Source of the DNA: Natrinema soli
GTDB lineage: Archaea; Halobacteriota; Halobacteria; Halobacteriales; Natrialbaceae
Length of the DNA stretch: 32,311 nt
NCBI RefSeq assembly: GCF_028618695.1
Contig: NZ_JAQIVI010000380.1
Location: 1-32,311 of the forward strand
Direction of reading: 5' to 3'
Part shown: positions 23,931 to 31,827 of the stretch, one piece after another
Position numbering within the stretch: the stretch's first letter is position 1
How the letters are laid out: every line of letters begins with the position of its first letter
Notes under the pieces: generated by a model
Told to the model about the DNA's origin: nothing
The model's database searches: none
What the model saw: only the letters and a program-made list of their open reading frames with translations
Made by a program: the position numbers and the translations under genes

Positions 23931-25721
23931 CTACGGTGCGCTATCGATCGCGTACATCTCGAAGTCGTCGTTCGAGATGACCTTGTTCGCGCCCGGCTCG
24001 GTTTCGAGTCCCTCGAGCGCCCTCCTGTCGTAATTGAGTCCCCGGTAGACGTCGAGTTCCCTCGACTCGTCCCAGTCGGTGACGACGAAGTAGTACTCGT
24101 CGGTGGGATAGGCCCCGCTGTAGTTCCCCTCCGAAAACACGGTGGCGTTGACGGAGCCGGTCGAGGCCGACGCGCCGCTGACCGTGTCGCCGCCGGAAAT
24201 GCCGTTGATGCCGTGGTCGTATCGATAGGGGTCGTACCCCATCCCCGCGTAGGGGACGTCCTCGGCCCCGTGATTCAGCCCCTCCTCGTAGCCGCTCATC
24301 ATTCCGTCGGTCACGTGCTGGCCCGGGTTATAGATCAGCGGCGACGTGAATACCGTCATGAGCCCGAGGACGAGACACGCACCGAGCACCAGCGCCGTGA
24401 CCGCGTTCGCGCCCGGTCTCGTGATCACTCTCGAGAGGCCGCCGACGAGCTGTGCGAGGGCGATGCCGGCCAGAATCGTCAGGAGCACGTAGATAAAGCC
24501 CATCTGCCGGAACGCCATCGTCGGCGTCCCGAGGAAGTAGACGAAAAACATCGCGGAGAGCGGGAACAATGCGAACGCGAAGTAATTGACGAAGGATTTG
24601 GCCTCTCCGTCGAGCCTCGTTCGGCCGAGCCAAACGACCAGGATGAAGCAGCCGACGATGAGGCCGATGATCGCCGCGTCGAGGAACATCTTTACGAACA
24701 ACTCGGTGAGGCTTCCACCGATTTCGGTCAACGACGTCCCCCGTTGAGTGACCTCGGTGCCGCCACCGATATCCTGCGCGAGCAGTCCGGTGACGAGGCC
24801 GCCGACGGCCTGCCTGAACCGTTCGTTGCCGAGCGCCCAGAGCCCGAAGAGGGCCCCGAGGGAGAGCGTGTGAACGTGGGTCGTCGGATGCTCGAGCATC
24901 GGGTGTTCGTCGTAGCGCCGGCGGGCGAGGTACTGGACGCCGCTGATCGCGCCGATGAGAACGACGACGTTGAACATCTGCTGGGGGTGCACCAGCAAGA
25001 GTGCGAGGCCGGTGAGAAAGACGAGGGCACTGAACGGCGACACGTCGAGCGGGAGCCGCTCGAGCGTCGAGCGCCGGCGGAGGTAGGCGACGATCGCGAA
25101 GAGCACGGGCGGAACGAGGAACAGCGCGTTCGAGTTGGTGTGGACGCCCATGTGCGTCGCGATGTTGTTGATCGGCAGCACCATCCAAGAGACGATCGCG
25201 GCGAGGCCGACCGCCAGCCCGTCGCCGGTCATATCGCGGACGACGAGCGGGACGAAGACGAGGAAGGGGATGAAGAGGACGACCATCCCGATCAGGAGCC
25301 CGCGTTCGATCGAGACGCCGCCGGCGAAGTGCAGGACCGTCGCGATAGCGTGGAGCCCCGGATAGAAGAGTTCGTGCGGCGCGGTTCCGCCGGTGACGAT
25401 GTCGCGCGTCCACCCGAGGTGCGTGAGTGCGTCGCCCATTCCGGCGAACCGATAGTTCCTGAGTATCGGGAGGCTCACGATGGCCGTGACCGTCAGTCCC
25501 CCGAGACCGATTCCGAGTCCCTGCTGACGGCCCCGACAGGACAGGGTCGTTCCGACCGCGATCGCGAGCGCGAGTGCGAACCCGAACCAGGTAATCGTCG
25601 GCGCTCCCGCGTAGACCGACGGCTCGTAGGCGGTCGCGGGATTCGCCCTCGCCACGAGGATCCCCATCGCGACCGCGAGAAAGCCGATCGCAACCGTCGC
25701 GTTGAGCGTCGATCGTCTCAT
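23931..25721 (-). CDS. Multipass membrane protein, GT-C glycosyltransferase-like
   Basis: This 596-residue protein has an N-terminal membrane helix, then about ten further hydrophobic segments up to about residue 480, and a soluble C-terminal domain (about 480-596) that should lie outside the membrane. The first large loop carries GMGDALTHLGWTRDI (Asp97, Asp107) followed by YPGLHAIATVLHF, the position where GT-C enzymes keep their catalytic acidic residue. GT-C proteins use lipid-linked sugars to glycosylate outside the membrane. No specific family motif was recognised, so it could instead be a polysaccharide polymerase. A short mini-ORF overlaps the start by ATGA and the shared ATAACAAA promoter box lies further upstream. 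A decayed IS-like tail lies downstream. Confidence 0.65.
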   Translation of the reverse strand: MRRSTLNATVAIGFLAVAMGILVARANPATAYEPSVYAGAPTITWFGFALALAIAVGTTLSCRGRQQGLGIGLGGLTVTAIVSLPILRNYRFAGMGDALTHLGWTRDIVTGGTAPHELFYPGLHAIATVLHFAGGVSIERGLLIGMVVLFIPFLVFVPLVVRDMTGDGLAVGLAAIVSWMVLPINNIATHMGVHTNSNALFLVPPVLFAIVAYLRRRSTLERLPLDVSPFSALVFLTGLALLLVHPQQMFNVVVLIGAISGVQYLARRRYDEHPMLEHPTTHVHTLSLGALFGLWALGNERFRQAVGGLVTGLLAQDIGGGTEVTQRGTSLTEIGGSLTELFVKMFLDAAIIGLIVGCFILVVWLGRTRLDGEAKSFVNYFAFALFPLSAMFFVYFLGTPTMAFRQMGFIYVLLTILAGIALAQLVGGLSRVITRPGANAVTALVLGACLVLGLMTVFTSPLIYNPGQHVTDGMMSGYEEGLNHGAEDVPYAGMGYDPYRYDHGINGISGGDTVSGASASTGSVNATVFSEGNYSGAYPTDEYYFVVTDWDESRELDVYRGLNYDRRALEGLETEPGANKVISNDDFEMYAIDSAP

Positions 25722-25762
25722 GCCCTCTCACCGAGTTCGGCCGGACCAGTCTCGATACGCAT
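25718..25762 (-). other. 14-codon mini-ORF overlapping the GT-C-like start
   Basis: An ATG at 25762 opens MRIETGPAELGERA, whose TGA overlaps the ATG at 25721 (ATGA). The ATAACAAA box lies 31-38 nt before the mini-ORF, so it would be the first ORF on a leaderless mRNA, with the membrane protein translated by coupling. Its reality is untested. Confidence 0.35.
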
Positions 25763-25792
25763 GTGTTGGGCCAGTGGTCGGCGCTTCCGAGG

Positions 25793-25800
25793 TTTGTTAT
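25793..25800 (-). promoter_or_regulatory. ATAACAAA promoter box, GT-C-like gene
   Basis: CCTATAACAAACCTCGG on the minus strand is 72-79 nt before the ATG at 25721 and 31-38 nt before the mini-ORF ATG at 25762. Confidence 0.55.
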
Positions 25801-25977
25801 AGGCTTCCTACCCTCGAAAACAGACGTTGTGAAGGCTACATCCGAAGTATGCTATCCCTAGCGAATCCGAACGGTCAGCTACGGATTGATTTCTCGCGTC
25901 GGAATCGATCAACGATTGTGCTGGTTTTTGTAGGCGGTCGTGGTCGGTCGAGACGACACCCGACCTCGCGCTCACCT

Positions 25978-27285
25978 ATGTCTTCAATCATCATCGACGA
26001 GATCACCGCCCGCGACGGCACCCTCGAGTGCTCGGTCCGCAGCTCGGCCGACCTCGAGCGGTTCTTCACCGACGAATCGTTTCGGACCAGCTACGACGTT
26101 CCGATCGGGGACGTTCCCGAAGGCGTGCTCGCGATCCCCGTCCTCGCGCAGGTCTGTCCGGTCGCGTGGGCCAACGGAGCCGACGTCTACGTCGACGAGG
26201 TCGACGCGACGTTCGCTCGGGCGCTCGAGGACGTGAAGGAATCGCTGTGTGACATGCACGGCTTCCTCGAGGGCGGGACGCTCTACGCCCGTCGAACCAT
26301 CGAACCGGAGCCGAACGCGACCGGCGAGAGCGGCCTGCTGTTCACCGGCGGCGTCGACTCGACGTGCTCGTACGTCCGCCACCGCGAGGAGTCGCCGACG
26401 CTGATCAGCGTTCGCGGCTGGACGATTACCCCGGACGCCGCCGACGACGAGAAGTGGGATGCCCTCCGCGAGCGCGTCTCGGACTTCGCCGCCGACCGCG
26501 ACTGCGAGACGGCGTTCGTCGAGTCGAACATGCTCTCGTTTCTCGATCATCCCATGCTGTTGGCCCACTACAAGCGCTACGTCGACGGCGGCTGGTACAG
26601 CTCCGTGGGTCACGGGCTGGGACTGCTCGGCCTCTGCGCGCCGATGGCCTACGCGCGCGGAGTGGAAGATCTCTACGTCGCCGCGACTCACTGGGACGGG
26701 ATCGACCTCGAGTGGGGTTCTCGCCCCGACGTCGACGAGCGCGTCCGGTGGGCCGGGACGCGATGTCACCACGACGCCTACGAACTCACCCGGCAGGAAC
26801 GCCTCGACGTCATCGCCGACTACGTCCGCGACGAGGATCCCGAACTGCAACTCCAGACCTGTAACGACCGCATGGACGGTAACTGCGGCGAGTGCGAGAA
26901 GTGCTATCGGACGGCGGTCGGCCTTCGCCTGTCCGGCCTCGAGCCGTCGAACCACGGCTATCCGTTCTCGGACGCGGACTACCGCGACCTCCGACGTTCC
27001 CTCGAGCGCGGCGAGTGGGTGCTGGGACAGGACGAACGCCACATGTGGGCCGACATCCGCGAGCGCGCGATCGAGACCGAACCCGCGACGCCGGCGGAGC
27101 GAACCTTCTTCGAGTGGCTCGAAACCGCGGATCTGGCCGACCTGATATCGTCGTCCGGCTCGCCGCTGGTCCACCGACTCCTCTGGGCCGGCGCGCGAAA
27201 CGCGCCGAACAGCGTCTACAACACCGTGTACCCGGCCTGGACGACGGCGAAAGCCGGCCTTCGACTCGTTCGGTCCGGTCGATAG
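25978..27285 (+). CDS. QueC-like ATP pyrophosphatase (PP-loop ligase) with Zn site
   Basis: This 435-residue protein contains a PP-loop TGGVDS at 123-128 (LLFTGGVDSTCSY) followed by VRGWTITPDAADDEKW, and a cysteine cluster Cys295, Cys303, Cys306, Cys309 (NCGECEKCYR), the QueC-type zinc site. QueC converts 7-carboxy-7-deazaguanine to the nitrile through an amide using ATP and ammonia. This protein has a long N-terminal extension (1-115) and a C-terminal extension (320-435) absent from normal QueC and lies among glycan genes rather than queuosine/archaeosine genes, so another carboxylate substrate is more likely. No strong TATA box was found 27-36 nt upstream; the start at 25978 follows the acidic, well-ordered N-terminus (MSSIIIDEITARDGTLECSV). 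Confidence 0.75.
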   Translation: MSSIIIDEITARDGTLECSVRSSADLERFFTDESFRTSYDVPIGDVPEGVLAIPVLAQVCPVAWANGADVYVDEVDATFARALEDVKESLCDMHGFLEGGTLYARRTIEPEPNATGESGLLFTGGVDSTCSYVRHREESPTLISVRGWTITPDAADDEKWDALRERVSDFAADRDCETAFVESNMLSFLDHPMLLAHYKRYVDGGWYSSVGHGLGLLGLCAPMAYARGVEDLYVAATHWDGIDLEWGSRPDVDERVRWAGTRCHHDAYELTRQERLDVIADYVRDEDPELQLQTCNDRMDGNCGECEKCYRTAVGLRLSGLEPSNHGYPFSDADYRDLRRSLERGEWVLGQDERHMWADIRERAIETEPATPAERTFFEWLETADLADLISSSGSPLVHRLLWAGARNAPNSVYNTVYPAWTTAKAGLRLVRSGR

Positions 27286-27359
27286 AGCGAGGCGTTCGGT
27301 CGGCGTCGCGTCCACCACGCTTTTCTTCATCCTACGTGAACGAATGACACAACAGTGAG

Positions 27360-28757
27360 ATGACCGTCGAAATCGGCGATCTGGCCTCGATCTTGCTCGA
27401 GAACGCCCAGGACAAACTCGCCGTCGTCGACGAGGCGGGAACGTACCGCTACGTCAACGAGGCGAGCCGCTCCATCCTCGGGTACGAGCCGGACCAGCTC
27501 GTCGGCGAGAATTCCCAGGTGTACATCCATCCGGACGATCGACAAACCGTCGCGGACCGGTTCCGGCAGATCAGTGCGACGGGGGAATCGTCCGCGTCGG
27601 TCCGGTATCGTCACGCGACCCGAAGCGACGAGTGGGTGTGGCTCGAGAGCCGCTTTACGGATCTGCCCGGCAACACGCTCGAGGGGTACGTCGTCAGCTC
27701 GCGTGATATCTCCCGACAGGTCGCTGCGGAACGCGATCGCCGCACCGCCGAGAGTCGACTGCAGACGATCGCCGGGGCGGTCGGGGACGTCCTCTGGATG
27801 TTCAACGATGACTGGACCGAGCTTCTGTTCGTCAACCCGGCCTACGAAGACGTCTTCGGCCAACCGGTCGAGGATCTCGAGGCGAACCCGCGGGAGTTTC
27901 TGGAGGTCGTCCACCCCGACGACGTTTCCCGCGTCAAGCAAGCGATGGCCCGTACCTCGGCCGGCGAATCGGTCGACATCGAGTACCGCGTCAATCCGGC
28001 CACCGACTACAGTCGCTGGATTTGGGTGCGTTCCGAACCGATCATCGAAGACGGCGAGGTCGACCGTATCGTCGGATTCTCCCGGGATATCACCGATCGT
28101 CGTCGCCGGGAACGCCAGCTGGTGATCATGGACAATCTCCTTCGACACAACCTGCGAAACGATCTGTCCGTGATGCTCGGCAACGCGGAGTGCATCGCCA
28201 GTGAGGGTGACGAACCGTCCCGCGAACACGCGGCGATCATCCGCCGACAGGGACAGGAACTCCTCGAGACCGCCGCCAAGCAGCGCGAGATCATCGAGTT
28301 GCTGACGGAGGGATCGGCGCCCACCTCGATCGACCTCGTCCCGGTCGTAACCGAGACGATCGAAACGATACGCGACCGGTATCCGAACGCGGCGATCGAG
28401 ACGACGTCTCCGGACACCGCGATCGCCCGCGCAGTGACCAAAATCGAGTTAGCCGTGGCGGAACTCCTCGAGAACGCGGTTCGACACGAACCGAACGGAG
28501 AGCCGAAACTGTCGGTAACCGTCCGCTCGCGCCCGGAAACGATCTCCGTCGCAATTCGAGATAACTGCCCGCCGATCCCGGAAGTCGAGTTTCGCATTCT
28601 CACCGGCGACTGGAAGATGGACGACGTCTATCACACGTCCGGGCTGGGTCTGTGGCTCGTCTACTGGGTCGCCGACCTCTCGGACGGCAATATAGCGTTC
28701 GATCGGTCCGAGACGGGAAACACCATTACTCTGACTCTACCCCGCGATCGGACGTGA
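27360..28757 (+). CDS. Double-PAS sensor histidine kinase
   Basis: This 465-residue soluble kinase has PAS domain 1 (about 10-120; AGTYRYVNEASRSILGYEPDQLVG), PAS domain 2 (about 130-247; DWTELLFVNPAYEDVFGQPV, ending GFSRDITDRRRR), a HisKA-type dimerisation region with phospho-accepting His263 in LLRHNLRNDLS, and a HATPase domain (about 340-460) with the N box ELAVAELLENAVRHE and a GLGLWLVYW lid. There is no membrane segment, so it senses a cytoplasmic signal. No response regulator is adjacent, typical of haloarchaeal orphan kinases, and a HalOD1 gene elsewhere in the window is only a speculative partner. It lies 75 bp after the QueC-like gene on the same strand, so co-transcription is possible. 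Confidence 0.9.
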   Translation: MTVEIGDLASILLENAQDKLAVVDEAGTYRYVNEASRSILGYEPDQLVGENSQVYIHPDDRQTVADRFRQISATGESSASVRYRHATRSDEWVWLESRFTDLPGNTLEGYVVSSRDISRQVAAERDRRTAESRLQTIAGAVGDVLWMFNDDWTELLFVNPAYEDVFGQPVEDLEANPREFLEVVHPDDVSRVKQAMARTSAGESVDIEYRVNPATDYSRWIWVRSEPIIEDGEVDRIVGFSRDITDRRRRERQLVIMDNLLRHNLRNDLSVMLGNAECIASEGDEPSREHAAIIRRQGQELLETAAKQREIIELLTEGSAPTSIDLVPVVTETIETIRDRYPNAAIETTSPDTAIARAVTKIELAVAELLENAVRHEPNGEPKLSVTVRSRPETISVAIRDNCPPIPEVEFRILTGDWKMDDVYHTSGLGLWLVYWVADLSDGNIAFDRSETGNTITLTLPRDRT

Positions 28758-28922
28758 CTGGAGGTTGTCGGTCGTTCGGCATCCGTTCGAACGGTCCGGA
28801 GGGATTCGAGATCGAAGAGCGACAGGAGAGAGCGGCCTGTCACGACGAATACGGCGGTAGTTACCCGCCCTCTGCCGGGCCGATAGTCACTCGGAGAACG
28901 GTCGCGACGGACGGCAGGATCC

Positions 28923-28959
28923 ATTATTCCATGTAGCCGATATTATTCCATGTAGCCGA
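28923..28959. repeat. 19-bp-period tandem duplication over the alkaline-phosphatase-like stop codon
   Basis: ATTATTCCATGTAGCCGA occurs at 28923-28940 and 28942-28959. On the minus strand each unit reads as the last codons (LGYME-like) plus TAA. The first TAA in the gene's frame ends it, and the second copy lies outside. Confidence 0.9.
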
Positions 28960-30535
28960 GCCCCTTCAGTCGGTCCTCGACGTCGTCGAAGTCCTCGTCG
29001 ACCGCGTCGTCGCTGTCGGTCCGGCTGACAGTCGTGCGATCGACCTTCCTCGAGGACGGGCGCGCTTCCTCGGCGAACGCATCGAACAACACGCGTCCGT
29101 CGGCGTTTTCCGGGACCGGTTCGCCGATTCCGTGGAGCAGCGTCGGCGCGATGTCGACCACGCGCGCCCCCCGGAGCGTCGCCCCGGCGTCGATCGACGG
29201 CCCGCGACACAGAACGATCCCCTCGCTGCGGTGGCTCGCGTCGTAGACCCCGGTGTCGCCGATCACGTCGTCCGCGACCGAGCTCCGCGCCTCGTAGGTA
29301 CCCCGACCGCTCACGACCAGGTCCGGTGACTCCTCGTCCGTCGGGAACAGTTCGTCCCCGTCGGACACCTCGAGCAGCGCCTCCCCGTCGGCGTCGGTCG
29401 CCGACTCCAGGGCGGCCCTGATGTCTGCCTTGATCTCCGGTATCTCGTCGGGATCGACGACGCCGCTGTCGAAGCGCTCGGTGTCGTTGATGTACAGGTT
29501 GCCGGTGTCGTGGACGAACGCGACCGTGCGGTCGAAGTCGACGTCGTAGAGGGCGTGATCGCCGGGGATCTGCTCGGCGACGGAGTCGACCAGCTGCCGG
29601 GGAAGTGACTGGACGAGGGCCTTTTCGGTGATCCCGACTCGATTGAGCGCGCCGGTGATCGCGTCCCGAGAGATGCCGAGGCTCGCGAGCGCGCCGCGGG
29701 TCCCGTCGTCTTCGCGGCGGAACAGGTAGCCTTCCCGCTCGAGGATGCGGTTGACGTAGACGAGATCCTCGATCGGGCCGAAGCCGTGATCGGAGACGAC
29801 GTAGAGGTCCGCGTCGTGGTCGTCCGTGTAGTCCATGACTTCGCCGAGCACGTCGTCGAGTTTCTTGTAGTGGGCGAGGAGCCGATCCATGTCCCAGATG
29901 AGGTGCTGGAATCGGTCGGGTGCGGTGTAGACGAAGAAGAACAGCTGCCAGTCGTCGCCGGCGCGGTCCATCTGAATCCCCATCAGCTCGCGGCGCTTCG
30001 CAAGCACGTCGTCGACGGCGACTTCGAAGTCGTCCAGTCGGTCGGCGTACTCGGGGTAATCGAGGCTGATCTCGTAGTCCGGGATCCGGGAATCGATCTC
30101 GTCCCGGAGATCCGGTGGATGGGTGAACTCCCGGTCCGTCGAGGGCGTCATCATGCCCGTGACCATGGTGCCGTCGATATCGCTGACCGGATACGTCATC
30201 GGGACGTTCCCGACGTGGGCCGGCCCGAGTTGCTCCCAGAGGGCCGGCTGTCGGAGATCTCGACTCGTGTACATCTCGTGGCTGTATTCCGAAGAGAGGT
30301 TCTGAAAGCCGTAGATCCCGTGCTTGTCCGGCCAGACACCCGTGGCGATCGACGGCCACGCGAGCGGCGTCGTCGGCGGACGCGTGCTCTCGAGCGTTCC
30401 GGACGCGCCCTCCTCGCGCATACGAGCGAAGTTCGGGAGCTCGTCCTCGTCGCTCCATTGCTCGATGAGTCTCCACGGTACGCCGTCGAGTCCGAGCACG
30501 AACGCTCGCTCGGAGGGGGGTGTAGATCCGCTCAT
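28943..30535 (-). CDS. Alkaline phosphatase superfamily protein, second paralogue
   Basis: This 530-residue protein has the superfamily catalytic set: Asp17 in LGLDGVP, probable nucleophile Thr56 in PPTTPLAWPSIATG, Asp207/His211 in APDRFQHL, and Asp249/His250 in VVSDHGFG. It ends VEDRLKGLGYME, matching the tail of the paralogue at 3552-5180 (VEDRLSDLGYL). The overall sequence is otherwise only distantly related, so the two probably act on different substrates. No signal peptide is seen. The ATAACAAA box is 57-64 nt before the ATG; an in-frame TAA just upstream of the ATG rules out a longer protein, so the transcript probably has a leader of about 30 nt. It is convergent with the kinase gene, and the stop is tandemly duplicated. 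Confidence 0.85.
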   Translation of the reverse strand: MSGSTPPSERAFVLGLDGVPWRLIEQWSDEDELPNFARMREEGASGTLESTRPPTTPLAWPSIATGVWPDKHGIYGFQNLSSEYSHEMYTSRDLRQPALWEQLGPAHVGNVPMTYPVSDIDGTMVTGMMTPSTDREFTHPPDLRDEIDSRIPDYEISLDYPEYADRLDDFEVAVDDVLAKRRELMGIQMDRAGDDWQLFFFVYTAPDRFQHLIWDMDRLLAHYKKLDDVLGEVMDYTDDHDADLYVVSDHGFGPIEDLVYVNRILEREGYLFRREDDGTRGALASLGISRDAITGALNRVGITEKALVQSLPRQLVDSVAEQIPGDHALYDVDFDRTVAFVHDTGNLYINDTERFDSGVVDPDEIPEIKADIRAALESATDADGEALLEVSDGDELFPTDEESPDLVVSGRGTYEARSSVADDVIGDTGVYDASHRSEGIVLCRGPSIDAGATLRGARVVDIAPTLLHGIGEPVPENADGRVLFDAFAEEARPSSRKVDRTTVSRTDSDDAVDEDFDDVEDRLKGLGYME

Positions 30536-30591
30536 GATTTATGTAGGGAGACGTCGAAGACGCCTGTGGACAGAAATTGCCCGACGAGCGC

Positions 30592-30599
30592 TTTGTTAT
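30592..30599 (-). promoter_or_regulatory. ATAACAAA promoter box, second alkaline-phosphatase-like gene
   Basis: TCTATAACAAAGCGC on the minus strand, 57-64 nt before the ATG at 30535. A leader of about 30 nt without a visible Shine-Dalgarno sequence is implied. Confidence 0.55.
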
Positions 30600-30773
30600 A
30601 GAGAGGTTTCACCCGGTAGCCGCCCCCACTCGATTCCGTTCGCTCCGATTAACGCTTCCGCCAGCACATCCGCGCTCTGCGGCGCGCGAGAACCAGCGGT
30701 AACCGCGACGGTTCTCGGTCCCCGTCCCGACAAGGGATCCATAACGAAGTCATCCCGGGCGGACCGTCCCGAT

Positions 30774-30818
30774 ATGAAACGCGTTCAACAGTGGTGGATA
30801 TCGTGGGCAGCGTCGTAA
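30774..30818 (+). other. 14-codon mini-ORF overlapping the deacetylase start
   Basis: An ATG at 30774 opens MKRVQQWWISWAAS, which stops at 30818, inside the deacetylase-like gene in another frame. A related box ATAACGAAG (30741-30749) lies 25-33 nt before it. As at 25762 and 8323, the true start of the gene is then inside the mini-ORF. Confidence 0.3.
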
Positions 30819-31735
30819 TTTCCCTCGACGCCGAACTCGGCTGGGGATTTCACGATCTGGCCGACCCGCCGGCCGAGCGGGTCGAGGCCGGTCGCCGCGG
30901 CTGGTCGGTCATGCTCGAGTTGTTCGAGGAGTTCGATATCCCGGCCACGTGGGCGGTCGTCGGTCACCTCATGCTCGACGACTGCGACGGCGTCCACGCC
31001 GATCATCCCGCCCCCGACGGCTGGTTCGACCGCGAGCGAACCGACTGGGCGGACCGCGATGACCTCCGATACGGCCCCGATCTCGTGACGGCCCTCCTCG
31101 AGTCGGACACCGATCACGAGTTCGCCAGTCACTCCTTCTCGCACGCCCTGTTCGGCCGCCCGGAGACGGATCGCGAGTTCGCCGTCGCCGAACTCGAGCG
31201 CAGCCGCGAAATCGCGGTCGACTGGAACGAGTCGATCGACTCGTTCGTCTATCCGCGCAACGATATCGGCCACCGGGAGGTGCTGGCCGAGCAGGGGGTC
31301 TCGGCCTATCGGGGACGGTCGCCGACGCGGGACGGCGTGCGCGGGATCTTCGATTCGACGATTCGGGACCGATCGATGCTGGTTGAACCGGTCGTCGACG
31401 AGTACGGACTGGTCAACGTTCCGGCGTCGATGTTCCTCTTCGGATTCGAGGGTCCGGCGCGGACGGTCGCGGAGTCGATCTGGACGGATCCGATGGTCGA
31501 GCTAGCCCGCAGCGGGATCGACGAGGCGGCCCGGACCGACGGGCTCTTCCACATGTGGCTCCACCCGAACAACCTGACCCACGAGCGGGACGATCGCCGC
31601 ATGCGGGCGATTCTCTCACACCTCGAGCATCGGCGGACCGCGACCGATCTCACGGTCGAGACGATGGCCGACGTCGCCCACCGGGTCGCGGGACCGTCGT
31701 CAGCCATCGAGCGGGCGACGGCGAGCTGGAGCTGA
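30791..31735 (+). CDS. Polysaccharide-deacetylase-like (NodB family) protein
   Basis: This protein of up to 314 residues starts with GTG (30791; GTG codons at 30794 and 30803 are alternatives). The NodB-type core is recognisable: VVISLDAELGWG near Asp13 corresponds to the TFDDG motif, and ASHSFSHALF (His114, His118) to the HxxxH zinc site. The second aspartate of TFDDG is absent here (Ala14, Glu15), as in other haloarchaeal members, so activity is uncertain. The C-terminal half has HMWLHPNN and a helical tail. NodB proteins remove N- or O-acyl groups from sugars; a cytoplasmic or membrane-face precursor is likely since no signal peptide is visible. It precedes the Gfo/Idh/MocA gene on the same strand. 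Confidence 0.75.
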   Translation: MVDIVGSVVISLDAELGWGFHDLADPPAERVEAGRRGWSVMLELFEEFDIPATWAVVGHLMLDDCDGVHADHPAPDGWFDRERTDWADRDDLRYGPDLVTALLESDTDHEFASHSFSHALFGRPETDREFAVAELERSREIAVDWNESIDSFVYPRNDIGHREVLAEQGVSAYRGRSPTRDGVRGIFDSTIRDRSMLVEPVVDEYGLVNVPASMFLFGFEGPARTVAESIWTDPMVELARSGIDEAARTDGLFHMWLHPNNLTHERDDRRMRAILSHLEHRRTATDLTVETMADVAHRVAGPSSAIERATASWS

Positions 31736-31792
31736 CGGACGAGACCGACCGAAGGGACGCGCTACTCGGCCGCTCGACGCGGTACGGCGATG

Positions 31793-31800
31793 ATAACAAA
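31793..31800 (+). promoter_or_regulatory. ATAACAAA promoter box, Gfo/Idh/MocA gene
   Basis: TGATAACAAAGCCCGC on the plus strand, 28-35 nt before the ATG at 31828. It shares the flanking AAAGCCCG with the box at 5206-5213. Confidence 0.65.
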
Positions 31801-31827
31801 GCCCGCAGCCGGCCCGTTTTCGGGCAG

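Noticed and set aside
23886..25802. Long rightward open frame of about 640 codons opposite the GT-C-like gene
   Set aside because: It mirrors the real gene; the product is a string of D/E/R repeats without domain structure, typical of antisense frames in GC-rich haloarchaeal DNA, whereas the minus-strand product has clear transmembrane helices.
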